DNA from: Rhizobiales bacterium NRL2
Lineage (GTDB): Bacteria > Pseudomonadota > Alphaproteobacteria > Minwuiales > Minwuiaceae
Assembly (NCBI GenBank): GCA_001664005.1
Contig: CP016093.1
Location: 1,495,001-1,559,000 of the forward strand
Reading direction: 5' to 3'
Length of the DNA: 64,000 nucleotides
The notes beneath the pieces are model-generated. The model was not told the DNA's origin. It ran no database searches and worked only from the letters and a program-made list of their open reading frames with translations. Below, piece by piece: positions 52,046 to 62,444 of this stretch; position 1 is the first letter of the stretch, and each line of letters starts with the position of its first letter. A program made the translations under genes and the position numbers.

Positions 52046-55000
52046 CTATTCGGCGGCGGGGACGGGCGGCACGGCCGGCTGGTCGCCGCCTTCCCGGTCC
52101 TCGCGCTCCTGGCGGTTGAGCATCCGTTCGACATGGCCGACCGGCTTCGTGAAGCGCGCCAGCAGCAGGTAGAACTGGGGCACGATGAACAGCGACAGGA
52201 TGGTCGAGAAACCGATGCCGCCGATGATCACGATGCCGAGCGTGGCGCGGGTCTCGGAGCCGGCCCCCGTCGCCAGCGCCAGCGGCAGGGCGCCGAGCCC
52301 GGTCGAGATGGTGGTCATCAGGATCGGCCGCAGCCGGATGGCGGAGGCTTCGATGACCGCCTCGCGGATCTCCTCGCCCTCGTCGCGGAGCTGGTTGGCG
52401 AACTCCACGATCAGGATCGCGTTTTTCGCCGTCAGGCCGATCAGCATGATCAGACCGATCTGGCTGTAGACGTTGATCGAGATGCCCGTGGCGAGCATCG
52501 TCGCCAGCGCGCCCGTCACCGCCAGCGGCACCGCCGTCAGGATCACGAACGGGTGGATGAAGCTCTCGAACTGCGCCGCCAGCGCCAGGAACACGATCAC
52601 CAGCGCCAGCGCGAAAGTGAGGTAGAGAGCGCTGGAAGACGATTTGAACTCGTCGGACTCGCCCGCATAGGTCACGCGCGCCTCGGGCGGCAGCTCTTCC
52701 GCCGCCACGCGGTCCAGGAAGGCCAGCGCCTCGCCCAGGGTGTAGCCGGGCGCCAGCGAGGCGGTGATGGTTACCGAGCGCAGCCGGTCGGTGCGTTCCA
52801 GTTCCCGCGCCGTTACCCCTTCGGAGAGCGTCACCAGGCTTTCCAGGGGGATCAGCTGGCTGCCGCCTTCACCTGAGCGGACATAGATGTTGCGCAGGTC
52901 GCGCGGGCTGGAGCGGTCGGATTTCTGCGCCCGGAGGATCACGTCGTACTGCTTGCCGCCCTGCTGGAAGGTGGTGACCCGCCGTTCGCCCAGCATGGTC
53001 TCCAAGGTGCGGCCGATGTTGTCGATACGGACGCCCAGATCGGCGGCGCGGTCGCGGTCGATGTCGACGCGCAGCTCCGGCAGGGTCTGGTCGTAGCTCA
53101 TGTCGGGATTGAGGATGCCCGGGTTCTCACGCGCCTTGTCGAGGATCAGCGTGGCCCACCGTTCCAGCACGTCGTAGTCGGGCCCGCCGATGACGAACTG
53201 CACCGGCGTCTGCGAGAACCGCTGGCCCAGCGGCGGTCGGCCGAAGGCGAAGGCCTTCACGCCCGGAACCGCCAGGACCTGCGGGAACAGCCGCCCGATC
53301 ACCTCCTGCTGGCTGACCTCGCGCTCCTCCCAGGGCACCAGCCTGAGGATACCGAAGCCGACATTGACGTCGCCCGGCCGCCCGCCAAAGCCCGGCGCCA
53401 GGATGACCAGCACGCGCGAGCCGATGCCCTCTTCTATCAGCGGCATCAGCTTGTCTTCGACCTCGGCGACGTAGCGGCTGGTGAACTCCAGGCTGGCGCC
53501 CTCCGGAGCTGTGGCGCTGACGAAGATGATGCCGCGGTCCTCCTGCGGCGCGAGCTCCTGCGGCAGGGCGAGATAGAACAGATAGGCCATGGCCGAGACC
53601 ACGCCAGCCAGGGCGATGACCACAATCGGCAGTTTCAGCGCCGAGGTCAGCACCGACTTGTAGCCGTTCGACAGTCCCTTGAAGCCCTTCTCGGTTACCC
53701 GGCCGAACCAGCCCGACTGGGAGCTCGGGCGCAGCAGCTTCGAACACAGCATCGGGGTCAGGGTCAGCGCGATGAAGCTGGAGAACATCACCGCCACGGC
53801 GACGGCGATGCCGAATTCCCGGAACAGCCGTCCGACATTGCCCTCCAGGAAGGAGATCGGCACGAAGACGGCGATCAGGACGATGGTCGTGGCGATGACG
53901 GCGAAGGCGATCTGGCGCGCCCCGCGCAGCGCCGCAAGCAGGGGCTGTTCGCCGTCCTCGATACGGCGGTGGATGTTCTCCAGCACCACGATGGCATCGT
54001 CCACGACCAGGCCGATGGCCAGCACCAGCGCCAGCAGGGTCAGCACGTTGACCGAGTAGTCCAGGGCCGACAGGACGATGAAGGCGGCGAGGATCGAGAC
54101 CGGGATGGCGAGGACGGGGATGATGGTGGCGGTGATCGAACGCAGGAAGACGAAGATCACCAGCACGACCAGACCGAGGGCGATCACCAGGGCGCGATAG
54201 ACCTCCTCGATCGATTCCTCGATGAAGACGGACTCGTCGTAGGACAGGTCGAGCGTCATGCCCTCGGGCAGGCCGGGCGTGATTTTCGCCAGTTCTTCCC
54301 GGACGCCGCGCGCCACTTCCAGGGTGTTGGCCTTGGACTGGCGGATCACGCCGACGCCGACGGTCGTCTGGCCGTTGGAGCGGAACTCGGTGCGCTCGTC
54401 CTCCGGGCCCAGCGCCACGTCGGCCACTTCCATCAAGCGGATGACGTAGCCATCCCGCTCGGCAAGGACGATGTTGCGGAATTGCTCCACTGTCTCCAGC
54501 GAGGTCTCGGTGCGCACCGAGAGCTCCCGGGTGACCGATTCGATCCGGCCCGAGGGCAGATCGATATTCTGTTCGCGCAGCGCCGCCTCGACGTCGGTGA
54601 CCGTCAGCCCGCGGGCCGCCAGCTCGTTCTTCTTCAGCCAGATGCGCATGGCGAAGCGCTTGCCGCCGCCGGTGCGGACGCGGCTGACGCCGTCGACCAC
54701 AGAAAAGCGGTCGATGAGCTGGCGCTCGGCGTAGTCGGTCAGCTCCATGGCGTTCATGCGGTCGCTGGAGAGCACCATCCACATCATCGCCCGGGCGTCT
54801 GATTCGCTCTTGGCCACGGTGGGCTGCTCGGCGTCGACCGGCAGGCGGTTGAGGGCGCGGCTGACGCGGTCCCGCACGTCGTTGGCCGCTGCGTCGATGT
54901 CGCGGCTGAGGTTGAACTCGACCGAGATCGACGACGATCCCTCGCGGCTGGTCGAGGCGATGCGCTTGACCCCGCCGATGCCGGCCAGCTCGTCCTCGAG

Positions 55001-55198
55001 CACCTGGGTGATCTGGCTCTCGACGATGTTGGCGCTGGCGCCGCGCCAGATCGTGTTCACCGAGACGATGGGCGGGTCGATGTCCGGGTATTCGCGAACC
55101 GACATCTTCTCATAGGAGAACGCACCGAAGATCATCAGCACCAGGCTGATGACGATGGCGAAGACGGGACGCTTGATGGCGGTGTCGGAGAGGACCAT
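52046..55198 (-). CDS. RND multidrug efflux permease (AcrB/HAE1 type)
   Basis: Proton-driven inner-membrane efflux pump of 1050 residues, the usual length. It has twelve membrane segments in two blocks and the family motifs: the proton-relay pair in VLALVLAIGLVVDDAIVVLE (the DD), GAFVPISFLEGNVG, and in the second half LALVIVFLALAAQFESFIHP and TAKNAILIVEFANQLRDEGE. The N-terminal MVLSDTAIKRPVFAIVISLV is typical. The adaptor gene lies just upstream with only four bases between. No outer-membrane factor gene is adjacent, so a TolC from elsewhere must be used. Confidence 0.95.
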   Translation of the reverse strand: MVLSDTAIKRPVFAIVISLVLMIFGAFSYEKMSVREYPDIDPPIVSVNTIWRGASANIVESQITQVLEDELAGIGGVKRIASTSREGSSSISVEFNLSRDIDAAANDVRDRVSRALNRLPVDAEQPTVAKSESDARAMMWMVLSSDRMNAMELTDYAERQLIDRFSVVDGVSRVRTGGGKRFAMRIWLKKNELAARGLTVTDVEAALREQNIDLPSGRIESVTRELSVRTETSLETVEQFRNIVLAERDGYVIRLMEVADVALGPEDERTEFRSNGQTTVGVGVIRQSKANTLEVARGVREELAKITPGLPEGMTLDLSYDESVFIEESIEEVYRALVIALGLVVLVIFVFLRSITATIIPVLAIPVSILAAFIVLSALDYSVNVLTLLALVLAIGLVVDDAIVVLENIHRRIEDGEQPLLAALRGARQIAFAVIATTIVLIAVFVPISFLEGNVGRLFREFGIAVAVAVMFSSFIALTLTPMLCSKLLRPSSQSGWFGRVTEKGFKGLSNGYKSVLTSALKLPIVVIALAGVVSAMAYLFYLALPQELAPQEDRGIIFVSATAPEGASLEFTSRYVAEVEDKLMPLIEEGIGSRVLVILAPGFGGRPGDVNVGFGILRLVPWEEREVSQQEVIGRLFPQVLAVPGVKAFAFGRPPLGQRFSQTPVQFVIGGPDYDVLERWATLILDKARENPGILNPDMSYDQTLPELRVDIDRDRAADLGVRIDNIGRTLETMLGERRVTTFQQGGKQYDVILRAQKSDRSSPRDLRNIYVRSGEGGSQLIPLESLVTLSEGVTARELERTDRLRSVTITASLAPGYTLGEALAFLDRVAAEELPPEARVTYAGESDEFKSSSSALYLTFALALVIVFLALAAQFESFIHPFVILTAVPLAVTGALATMLATGISINVYSQIGLIMLIGLTAKNAILIVEFANQLRDEGEEIREAVIEASAIRLRPILMTTISTGLGALPLALATGAGSETRATLGIVIIGGIGFSTILSLFIVPQFYLLLARFTKPVGHVERMLNRQEREDREGGDQPAVPPVPAAE

Positions 55199-55202
55199 CG
55201 TC

Positions 55203-56300
55203 CTAGCCTTTCACGGAGGCGGTCAGCGGATTGCGCACGGTGACGGGCGCGCCGGGCCGGACCTTCTGCACTCCGGCGGTGATGACGGTCTCGCCCGGCT
55301 CCACGCCGTCCAGAACCTCGACGAGGCCCGGCCGGCGGCGGCCCAGCTCGACCGGGCGGCGCTCGGCCTTGCCATCCACGACGGTGAAGACGAAGGCGCC
55401 GCCGTCGACCACCAGGACGGATTCCTCCGGCACCATCAGCGCATCCTCGGTGCGTCCGTAGACCAGTTCCACGGTCAGGAACATGCCCGGCCGCAACAGG
55501 CTGTCGGCGTTGTCGATTTCGGCGCGGACGGTGACGGCGCGTGTCGCGGGATCGATGCGGGTGTCGATGGTCGAGACGACCCCCTCCACCGGCGTGTCGG
55601 GATAGGCCGAGGAGCGTGCGTGCACCACCTGGCCGGGATGCAGCGCCGCCAGCACCGTCTCCGGCACGTCGAAGTCCAGCTTGATGACCGATATGTCGTC
55701 CAGGGTGACGATGGGCTCGCCGGGCTGCACCAGGGCGCCGACGCTGGCCTGCTTCAGGCCCAGCCGCCCGGAGAATGGCGCGCGCAGGGTGAACTTGCCG
55801 ATGCGGGCCTCGATGGCGCGGACCTCGGCCTCGGCGGCGGCCAGCCCCTGGGCCAGCTCCTCGGTGCGGGCTTCGGTGATCAGGCCCTTGCGTCGCGTCG
55901 CCTCGCCGCGCTCGTAGATCTGCCGGGCCAGGTTGAGCTGCGCTTTCGCACGCTCGAGCTCGGCCCGGATCTCCGCCGTGCCGAACTGCACCAGAAGGTC
56001 GCCACGGCTGATCTGCTGGCCTTCGGAAACATTGAGCTCGGCGATGCGGCCGGCGATCTCGCTGGTGATGGTGACCGACTGGTTCGACCGCGTGGTGCCG
56101 ACCACGCGGACGGTGTCCACGAGCAACTGCGGCGTGACCATCACGGCGTCGACCGGAACGGCGCCGGCGGCCCGCCGCTGACCTTCGGCCGGCGGCGCGA
56201 AATAGGCGCCGACGAGCGGCAGGTCCGCGCGGTTCGTCCACGCGAAATAGCCGCCGGCCGCGAGGGCCGCGACGATCAGAAGCTGGATGAGGATGCGCAC
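55203..56300 (-). CDS. RND efflux periplasmic adaptor (MFP) subunit
   Basis: Membrane fusion protein of 365 residues connecting the permease to the outer membrane. An N-terminal membrane anchor or signal (LIQLLIVAALAAGGYFAW) precedes the lipoyl-like region (ITSEIAGRIAELNVSEGQQI), a helical hairpin (LVQFGTAEIRAELERAKAQL, LARQIYERGEATRRKGLITE), a beta-barrel (FSGRLGLKQASVGALVQPGE) and the membrane-proximal domain near the end. No lipobox cysteine is visible, so it is anchored by its helix. It is transcribed just before the permease gene. Confidence 0.94.
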   Translation of the reverse strand: MRILIQLLIVAALAAGGYFAWTNRADLPLVGAYFAPPAEGQRRAAGAVPVDAVMVTPQLLVDTVRVVGTTRSNQSVTITSEIAGRIAELNVSEGQQISRGDLLVQFGTAEIRAELERAKAQLNLARQIYERGEATRRKGLITEARTEELAQGLAAAEAEVRAIEARIGKFTLRAPFSGRLGLKQASVGALVQPGEPIVTLDDISVIKLDFDVPETVLAALHPGQVVHARSSAYPDTPVEGVVSTIDTRIDPATRAVTVRAEIDNADSLLRPGMFLTVELVYGRTEDALMVPEESVLVVDGGAFVFTVVDGKAERRPVELGRRRPGLVEVLDGVEPGETVITAGVQKVRPGAPVTVRNPLTASVKG

Positions 56301-56446
56301 GCTTGAAGACTCTCCCTTGCCGCGCCAACTGGCGGCGATAAGCTCGGGCCACTGGCCGGGCAGGACAGTACATAATGTCGCCCCCGCGGCAAACTGACTT
56401 GTATGGCGGTCCGGGACGCGCGCCCGGCCGGGAGGAAGGAATCGGA

Positions 56447-57382
56447 TTGGCCACGCTGTTCGTCACCCACATGGACTGTCTGATGCACGACACCGGACCG
56501 TCCCATCCCGAAAGGCCGGACCGGCTGCGCGCTGTCACCCATGCCCTCAACGAGACCGATTTTCCCGACCTCGTCCGCCGCGAGGCGCCGCTGGCAAGCG
56601 ACGCTCAGATCGCGCTGGCCCATCCGGCCGACCACGTCGCCGCCGTCTTCGACGCCGTCCCCGGGCAGGGGCGCCGCCATCTCGACGGCGACACCGTGGT
56701 CTCGCCGGGCTCGGCGGAGGCCGCCCGGCGCGCCGCCGGCGCGGTGATAGCCGCCATCGACGCGGTCTTCGCCGGTGAGGCCGCCAACGCCTTCTGCGCC
56801 GTGCGCCCGCCGGGACATCACGCCGAGCGGCGCACGCCCATGGGATTCTGCCTGTTCAACAACGTCGCCGTCGGCGCCCAGCACGCCCGCATGGCGCACG
56901 ATATCCGCCGCGTCGCGGTGATCGACTTCGATGTCCATCACGGCAACGGCACCCAGGACCTGTTTCAGGACGATCCGGAGCTGTTCTATGGCTCGACCCA
57001 CCAGTGGCCGCTCTATCCCGGCACCGGGGCCAGGGAGGAGCGCGGCGTCTCCGGCAATATCGTCAATGCCTGCCTGCCGCCCGCGGCCGGTTCGGCGGAG
57101 TTCCGCGCCGCCATGACCGGCGAGGTGCTGCCCCGGCTGAAGGCCTTTCAGCCCGAACTTCTGATCGTTTCCGCCGGCTTCGACGCCCACGAACGCGATC
57201 CGCTGGCCAATCTGAACCTGACCGACGACGACTATGCCTGGATCACGGCGGAGTTGATGGCGGTCGCCGACGAATGCTGCGCCGGCAGGGTGGTATCGGT
57301 GCTCGAAGGCGGTTATGACCTCGAAGCGCTGCAGACGGCATCCGCGGCGCATGTCCGCGAACTGGAGCGAAAGAAGGGCTGA
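56447..57382 (+). CDS. Histone deacetylase family protein (acetoin utilisation type)
   Basis: Zinc-dependent deacetylase of 311 residues. It has HDTGPSHPERPDRLRAVTHA at the start, the active-site histidines in VRPPGHHAERRTPMGFCLFN, the metal ligands in VIDFDVHHGNGTQDLFQDDP and LIVSAGFDAHERDPLANLNL. It resembles AcuC and polyamine-deacetylase-type enzymes rather than eukaryotic ones. No ATG suits the start; the TTG at 56447 follows a GGAGGAAGGA site and matches the family N-terminus, while an ATG at 56375 would add 24 odd residues. It abuts xseB (TGAATG) and probably forms an operon with it. Confidence 0.88.
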   Translation: MATLFVTHMDCLMHDTGPSHPERPDRLRAVTHALNETDFPDLVRREAPLASDAQIALAHPADHVAAVFDAVPGQGRRHLDGDTVVSPGSAEAARRAAGAVIAAIDAVFAGEAANAFCAVRPPGHHAERRTPMGFCLFNNVAVGAQHARMAHDIRRVAVIDFDVHHGNGTQDLFQDDPELFYGSTHQWPLYPGTGAREERGVSGNIVNACLPPAAGSAEFRAAMTGEVLPRLKAFQPELLIVSAGFDAHERDPLANLNLTDDDYAWITAELMAVADECCAGRVVSVLEGGYDLEALQTASAAHVRELERKKG

Positions 57383-57631
57383 ATGACCGAGATCCCAGAC
57401 GACATCCGGCAGATGAACTTCGAGACGGCCCTGCAGGAGCTGGAGAAGATCGTCGGCCGGCTGGAATCGGGGGATGTCGACCTGGAGGACTCGATCGACA
57501 TGTACGCGCGGGGCGTGCACCTGAAGGCGCATTGCGAGGCGAAGCTGAAGGCCGCCGAGGCGCGGGTGGAGAAGCTCGTGATCGGAACCGACGGCCAGCC
57601 CGCCGGCTCGGAACCCTTCGAGACCGAGTGA
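57383..57631 (+). CDS. xseB: Exodeoxyribonuclease VII small subunit
   Basis: Small subunit of 82 residues of the nuclease that degrades single-stranded DNA to oligonucleotides. It has MNFETALQELEKIVGRLESG and DVDLEDSIDMYARGVHLKAH, the family signature, and a three-helix form. The start directly follows the stop of the deacetylase gene, and its stop overlaps the ispA start as GTGA (57628-57631). The order xseB-ispA-dxs is conserved in many proteobacteria. Confidence 0.95.
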   Translation: MTEIPDDIRQMNFETALQELEKIVGRLESGDVDLEDSIDMYARGVHLKAHCEAKLKAAEARVEKLVIGTDGQPAGSEPFETE

Positions 57632-58527
57632 ACGGCATGAACGCGGCGTTGGCAGAGGCGCTTCAGGCGAGCGCGGCGGCGGTTGAAGCCGAACTCGACA
57701 GGCTCGCCCCGGTTCCCGACGCGCTGGAAGCGCGGGTCTGGGAAGCCATGCGCTATTCGCTGTTCGCCGGGGGCAAGCGGCTGCGGCCGTTCCTGGTCAT
57801 GGCGACGGGCGACCTTTTCTTCGTGCCGCACGATTCCTCGGTCCGCGCGGCCGCCGCGATCGAGATGATCCACACCTATTCGCTGATCCATGACGACCTG
57901 CCCTGCATGGACGACGACGACCTGCGCCGCGGCAAGCCGACCAATCACCGGCAGTTCGACGAGGCGACGGCGGTGCTGGCGGGCGATGCGCTGCAGCCGC
58001 TGGCGTTCCGCACTCTGCTGGACCCGGCCACCGATCCCAGCGCCGACATCCGCCTCGATCTGGCTCAGGGGCTGGCGCGCGCAGCCGGCGCCGAGGGCAT
58101 GGTCGGCGGACAGATGATCGACCTGCAGGCGGAGACGACATCCTACGATCTCGACCAGATCACCAGGCTGCAGAACATGAAGACCGGCGCGCTGATCGCC
58201 TGGTCGTGCGAGGCCGGCGCCATACTCGGCCGCGCCACGGCGCGGGAGCGCGAGGCGCTCAAGGTCTATGGCCTCGACCTCGGTCTGGCCTTCCAGATCG
58301 CCGACGATCTGCTCGACGCGGCCGGCTCGGCAGAGGAAATGGGCAAGGCCGTCGGCAAGGACGCCGAGGCCGGCAAGGAAACCTTCATCACGCTGATGGG
58401 CCCGGAAGGTGCGCGAAAAAGGGCGGAGGAACTGGTTGAACACGCCGTCGCGCGCCTTGATTTGTTTGGTGAAAGGGCCTTTCTATTGAGGGAAGTGGCG
58501 CGGTATGTGATCGACCGGCGGTCGTGA
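57628..58527 (+). CDS. ispA: Farnesyl (polyprenyl) diphosphate synthase
   Basis: Short-chain prenyl transferase of 299 residues that builds farnesyl diphosphate. The first aspartate-rich motif is in YSLIHDDLPCMDDDDLRRGK (DDxxxxD), the second in GLAFQIADDLLDAAG (DDxxD), with SLFAGGKRLRPFL at the N-terminus. It follows xseB by a GTGA overlap when GTG at 57628 is used; ATG at 57637 (MNAALAEALQ) is an equal choice. dxs is 47 bases downstream, so precursor supply and chain elongation are encoded together. Confidence 0.94.
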   Translation: MNGMNAALAEALQASAAAVEAELDRLAPVPDALEARVWEAMRYSLFAGGKRLRPFLVMATGDLFFVPHDSSVRAAAAIEMIHTYSLIHDDLPCMDDDDLRRGKPTNHRQFDEATAVLAGDALQPLAFRTLLDPATDPSADIRLDLAQGLARAAGAEGMVGGQMIDLQAETTSYDLDQITRLQNMKTGALIAWSCEAGAILGRATAREREALKVYGLDLGLAFQIADDLLDAAGSAEEMGKAVGKDAEAGKETFITLMGPEGARKRAEELVEHAVARLDLFGERAFLLREVARYVIDRRS

Positions 58528-58574
58528 CCGTCAAGCGCCCGGCCCGCACGGCAGTAGTAAAGGGGTAAGCGGCA

Positions 58575-60500
58575 GTGGCCGAAACTTCGAAAACACCATT
58601 GCTCGACACAGTCAGCAGCCCCGCGGAACTCAGGGGACTGGCGCCGGAGAAGCTCCGCCAGCTGGCGGATGAACTGCGGGCGGAGACGATCGACGCGGTC
58701 TCCCAGACAGGCGGGCATCTCGGCGCGGGGCTGGGCGTCGTCGAACTGACGACGGTGCTGCACTACGTCTTCAACACGCCCGACGACAAGCTGATCTTCG
58801 ACGTCGGCCACCAGTGCTATCCGCACAAGATCCTGACCGAGCGCCGCGATCGTATCCGCACCTTGCGCCAGGGCGGCGGCCTGTCGGGCTTCACCAAGCG
58901 CGCGGAAAGCGTCTACGACCCCTTCGGCGCGGCTCATTCCTCGACCTCGATCTCTGCGGGTCTGGGCTTCGATGTCGCCCACCGCATGCAGGGCCAGCCC
59001 AACCGCGTGGTCGCCGTCATCGGCGACGGCGCCATGTCGGCCGGCATGGCCTACGAGGCGATGAACAACGCCGGCAGCATGAAAAGCCGGATGATCGTCA
59101 TCCTCAACGACAACGAGATGTCGATCGCCCCGCCGGTCGGCGGCATGAGCGCCTATCTCTCGCGTCTGATCTCCGGCAAGCCCTATCTGTCGATCCGCGA
59201 GGTGGGCAAGAAGCTGGCCGAACGCTTCCCGCGCCAGCTCTCCAAGATGGCCCAGCGCGCCGAGGAGTTCGCCCGCGGCATGCTCACCGGCGGCACCATG
59301 TTCGAGGAACTGGGATTCTACTATGTCGGCCCGGTGGACGGTCACAATATCGACCACCTGCTGCCGGTGCTGGAGAATGTCCGCGACGCCGACAGCGGCC
59401 CGATCCTGGTCCATGTCGTCACCGAGAAGGGCAAGGGCTATCCGCCCGCGGAGCAGTCGGCGGACAAGTATCACGGCGTCGCCAAGTTCGATGTCGTCAC
59501 CGGCGCCCAGCAGAAGGGCAAGCCCAACGCGCCGGCCTACACCAAGGTCTTCGCCAACGCGCTGGTCAAGGAAGCGGCGAAGGACGAGCGGATCGTCGCC
59601 GTCACCGCGGCCATGCCCTCGGGCACCGGTCTCGACGTCTTCGGCAAGGCCTTCCCGGACCGCACCTTCGACGTCGGCATTGCCGAGCAGCACGGGGTGA
59701 CCTTCTGCGCCGGCATGGCGGCCGGTGGCCTGAAGCCCTTCGCGGCGATCTATTCGACCTTCCTGCAGCGCGGCTACGATCAGGTTGTCCACGACGTCGC
59801 CATCCAGCGGCTGCCGGTGCGCTTCGCCATCGACCGGGCCGGGCTGGTCGGCGCCGACGGTCCCACCCATGCGGGTGCATTCGACGTCACCTATCTGGCG
59901 ACGCTGCCGGGTTTCGTGGTCATGGCGAGCGCCGACGAGTCGGAACTGGTTCACATGGTCGCCACCGCGGCGGCGATTGACGACCGGCCGTCGGCCTTCC
60001 GCTATCCGCGCGGCGAGGGCGTGGGCCTGGAAATGCCGGAGGAAGGCACGCCCCTGGAGATCGGCAAGGGCCGGATCGTGCGCGAGGGCAATGCCGTCGC
60101 CATCCTGTCCTTCGGCGGGCGGCTGCAGGAATGCATGAAGGCGGCCGAGGATCTGGCCGCGCGGGGGCTGAGCGCCACCGTGGCCGATGCCCGCTTCGCC
60201 AAGCCGCTCGATACCGACCTGATTACCCGGCTCGCACGGGAGCATCCGTTGCTCGTGACCATCGAGGAAGGCGCGGTCGGCGGCTTCGCCAGCCATGTCC
60301 TGCACTTCCTGGCGGAGAACGACCTGACCGACGGGCTGAAGGTGCGGCCCATGTGCCTGCCCGACATCTTCATCGATCAGGACAAGCCGGAGAAGATGTA
60401 CGATGTCGCCGGCCTCAACGCGCAGCATATCGTGGCCACGGTGCTGAGCGCGCTCGACATCGACGCGCGCGACGGGACGGTCAAACCGGCGCGGGCGTGA
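58575..60500 (+). CDS. dxs: 1-deoxy-D-xylulose-5-phosphate synthase
   Basis: Thiamine diphosphate enzyme of 641 residues that starts the MEP isoprenoid pathway from pyruvate and glyceraldehyde 3-phosphate. Motifs include [20 protein letters not shown] at the start, the cofactor motif [56 protein letters not shown] and [19 protein letters not shown]. The start is GTG at 58575 after AAAGGGG. It closes the xseB-ispA-dxs set. ispG of the same pathway is at 311-1438. Confidence 0.97.
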   Translation: MAETSKTPLLDTVSSPAELRGLAPEKLRQLADELRAETIDAVSQTGGHLGAGLGVVELTTVLHYVFNTPDDKLIFDVGHQCYPHKILTERRDRIRTLRQGGGLSGFTKRAESVYDPFGAAHSSTSISAGLGFDVAHRMQGQPNRVVAVIGDGAMSAGMAYEAMNNAGSMKSRMIVILNDNEMSIAPPVGGMSAYLSRLISGKPYLSIREVGKKLAERFPRQLSKMAQRAEEFARGMLTGGTMFEELGFYYVGPVDGHNIDHLLPVLENVRDADSGPILVHVVTEKGKGYPPAEQSADKYHGVAKFDVVTGAQQKGKPNAPAYTKVFANALVKEAAKDERIVAVTAAMPSGTGLDVFGKAFPDRTFDVGIAEQHGVTFCAGMAAGGLKPFAAIYSTFLQRGYDQVVHDVAIQRLPVRFAIDRAGLVGADGPTHAGAFDVTYLATLPGFVVMASADESELVHMVATAAAIDDRPSAFRYPRGEGVGLEMPEEGTPLEIGKGRIVREGNAVAILSFGGRLQECMKAAEDLAARGLSATVADARFAKPLDTDLITRLAREHPLLVTIEEGAVGGFASHVLHFLAENDLTDGLKVRPMCLPDIFIDQDKPEKMYDVAGLNAQHIVATVLSALDIDARDGTVKPARA

Positions 60501-60592
60501 TCTGGACGCCAGATATGGGGTTCGTGCGTCACGAATCGGCAACATGACGGGTCTATAGCGGCGTCACCACAGGATCGGGGGCCGATAGATCG

Positions 60593-61402
60593 ATGACTTC
60601 GTCGGATACGGTGCGCTGCCGAACGATCTTCATCTCGGATGTCCATCTGGGCGCGCGCGGCTGCCAGGCGGAACGCCTGCTCTCCTTCATCAAGGCGTTC
60701 GAGGCGGACACGATCTACCTTGTCGGCGATATCGTCGACTGCTGGGCGCTGAAACGCGGCTGGTTCTGGCCGCAGAGCCACAACGACGTGGTCCAGAAAC
60801 TGCTCCGCCAGGCCCGCAAGGGCGTCCGGGTCATCTACATTCCCGGCAATCATGACGAGGCCTTCCGCGACTATTGCGGCACCCATTTCGGCGGCGTCGA
60901 AGTGAAGATGGACGACATCCACACCGCGGCCGACGGCAAGCGCTATCTGGTCACCCATGGCGACGCCTTCGACGGCGTCGTGCGCTACGCGAAGTGGCTC
61001 GCGGTGCTGGGAGACTGGTCCTACAACATGCTGATCCGGGTCAACACAGTGCTGGCCCGGGTGCGGCAGCGGCTGGGGCTGCAGTACTGGTCGCTGTCGG
61101 CCTATCTGAAGTTCAGGGTCAAGAACGCCGTGCAGTTCATCGACAATTACGAGACCACGGTCGCCGACGAGGCGCGCCGGCGCAATGTGGACGGCGTCAT
61201 CTGCGGCCATATCCACCATGCCGAGATCCGGCAGATCGACGGCATCACCTACGTCAATGACGGCGACTGGGTGGAAAGCTGCACCGCGGTGATCGAGCGC
61301 CAGGACGGCAGTCTCGAGATCGTCCGCTGGTCGGACGCCCTGGCCGAAGCCTTCGCCGAGAAGCGGGCCGCCGGCGAACGCTCCCGCATCAGGGCCGCGT
61401 GA
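60593..61402 (+). CDS. Metallophosphoesterase, LpxH-like
   Basis: Calcineurin-type metal-dependent phosphoesterase of 269 residues with all metal motifs: ISDVHLG, GDIVDCWAL, PGNHDE, VTHGDAFDGVV and GHIHHAEIRQ. It resembles UDP-2,3-diacylglucosamine pyrophosphatase (LpxH) and its relatives, which act in lipid A synthesis at the inner membrane. Its length and the WF/FW residues after the second motif are compatible with LpxH, but other substrates are possible. Its stop overlaps the glycosyltransferase start as GTGA (61399-61402), which argues that the two act on the same lipid-linked substrate. Confidence 0.83.
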   Translation: MTSSDTVRCRTIFISDVHLGARGCQAERLLSFIKAFEADTIYLVGDIVDCWALKRGWFWPQSHNDVVQKLLRQARKGVRVIYIPGNHDEAFRDYCGTHFGGVEVKMDDIHTAADGKRYLVTHGDAFDGVVRYAKWLAVLGDWSYNMLIRVNTVLARVRQRLGLQYWSLSAYLKFRVKNAVQFIDNYETTVADEARRRNVDGVICGHIHHAEIRQIDGITYVNDGDWVESCTAVIERQDGSLEIVRWSDALAEAFAEKRAAGERSRIRAA

Positions 61403-62406
61403 GGATAGCGCTCGTTACCGACGCCTGGCATCCGCAGGTCAATGGCGTCGTCCGGACCTGGAGCCGCGTGATCGAGGAGTGCGAACCGCTGGGGCACGAG
61501 TTTCTCGTCATCGCCCCGCGCGACTTCCGCACCGTGCCCCTGCCGACCTATCCGGAAATCCGTCTCGCCGTCGCGCCCGGCGCGGGGCTTCGGCGGCGGC
61601 TCGCCGAATTCCGGCCCCAGGCGGTCCATATTGCCACCGAAGGGCCGCTGGGCCTGGCGGCGCGGCGGTTCTGTCTCCGGCGCGGCTGGCCGTTCACCAC
61701 CAGCTATCACACGAAGTTTCCCGAATACCTGGCCGCGCGGCTGCCCGTGCCGCTGCGATGGGGCTATGGCGCCATGCGCTGGTTCCACCGACGGTCGGCC
61801 GGCGTTCTGGTGGCGACGCGGTCGATCCGCCGCGAACTGGAAGCGCAGGGCTTCGCCAACATCGTCGACTGGAGCCGGGGCGTCGATACGGCGCTGTTCC
61901 GCCCCGACGGGCCGAGGGCATGGGAGGGCGGGGAGCCGCTGTTCCTCTATGTCGGCCGGGTGGCGGTGGAGAAGAACATCGCGGCTTTCCTGGCCCTCGA
62001 CCTGCCGGGGAAGAAGGCCGTCGTCGGCGACGGCCCGCAGCTCGCCGAACTGAAGCAGAATCACCCCGACGCGATCTTCCCGGGCGCGAAGTTCGGCGAG
62101 GAACTGGCCGCCTGGTACCGCAGCGCCAGCGTCTTCGTCTTTCCCAGCCGCACCGACACCTTCGGCCTCGTGCTGCTTGAGGCGCTGGCCTCCGGCGTGG
62201 CCGTCGCGGCCTATCCGGTGCCGGGGCCGCTGGACGTGATCGGGGCCGACGGACCGGGTGTACTGGACGAGGATCTGGGGCAGGCTGCCCTTGCGGCGCT
62301 GAAAGTCGACGCCGCCCGTTGTCGGGGGCACGCCATGCGGTTCTCGTGGGCGGCCTGCGCACGGCTGTTCCTCGACAATCTGGCGCCGATCCCGACAAAG
62401 GGGTAG
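61399..62406 (+). CDS. GT4-family glycosyltransferase
   Basis: Glycosyltransferase of 335 residues with GT-B fold. It begins VRIALVTDAWHPQVNGVVRT (GTG start), has SYHTKFPEYLAARLPVPLRW and FLYVGRVAVEKNIAAFLALD, then the C-terminal sugar-nucleotide motif VFPSRTDTFGLVLLEALASG. The family includes enzymes making alpha-mannosyl or glucosyl lipids. Translation is coupled to the LpxH-like gene upstream (GTGA). The pair may modify a membrane lipid or lipid A, but the acceptor is not known. Confidence 0.87.
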   Translation: MRIALVTDAWHPQVNGVVRTWSRVIEECEPLGHEFLVIAPRDFRTVPLPTYPEIRLAVAPGAGLRRRLAEFRPQAVHIATEGPLGLAARRFCLRRGWPFTTSYHTKFPEYLAARLPVPLRWGYGAMRWFHRRSAGVLVATRSIRRELEAQGFANIVDWSRGVDTALFRPDGPRAWEGGEPLFLYVGRVAVEKNIAAFLALDLPGKKAVVGDGPQLAELKQNHPDAIFPGAKFGEELAAWYRSASVFVFPSRTDTFGLVLLEALASGVAVAAYPVPGPLDVIGADGPGVLDEDLGQAALAALKVDAARCRGHAMRFSWAACARLFLDNLAPIPTKG

Positions 62407-62444
62407 GAAAGGGAAAAGAACACGCGGCAAGGGAGACCCCGTCC

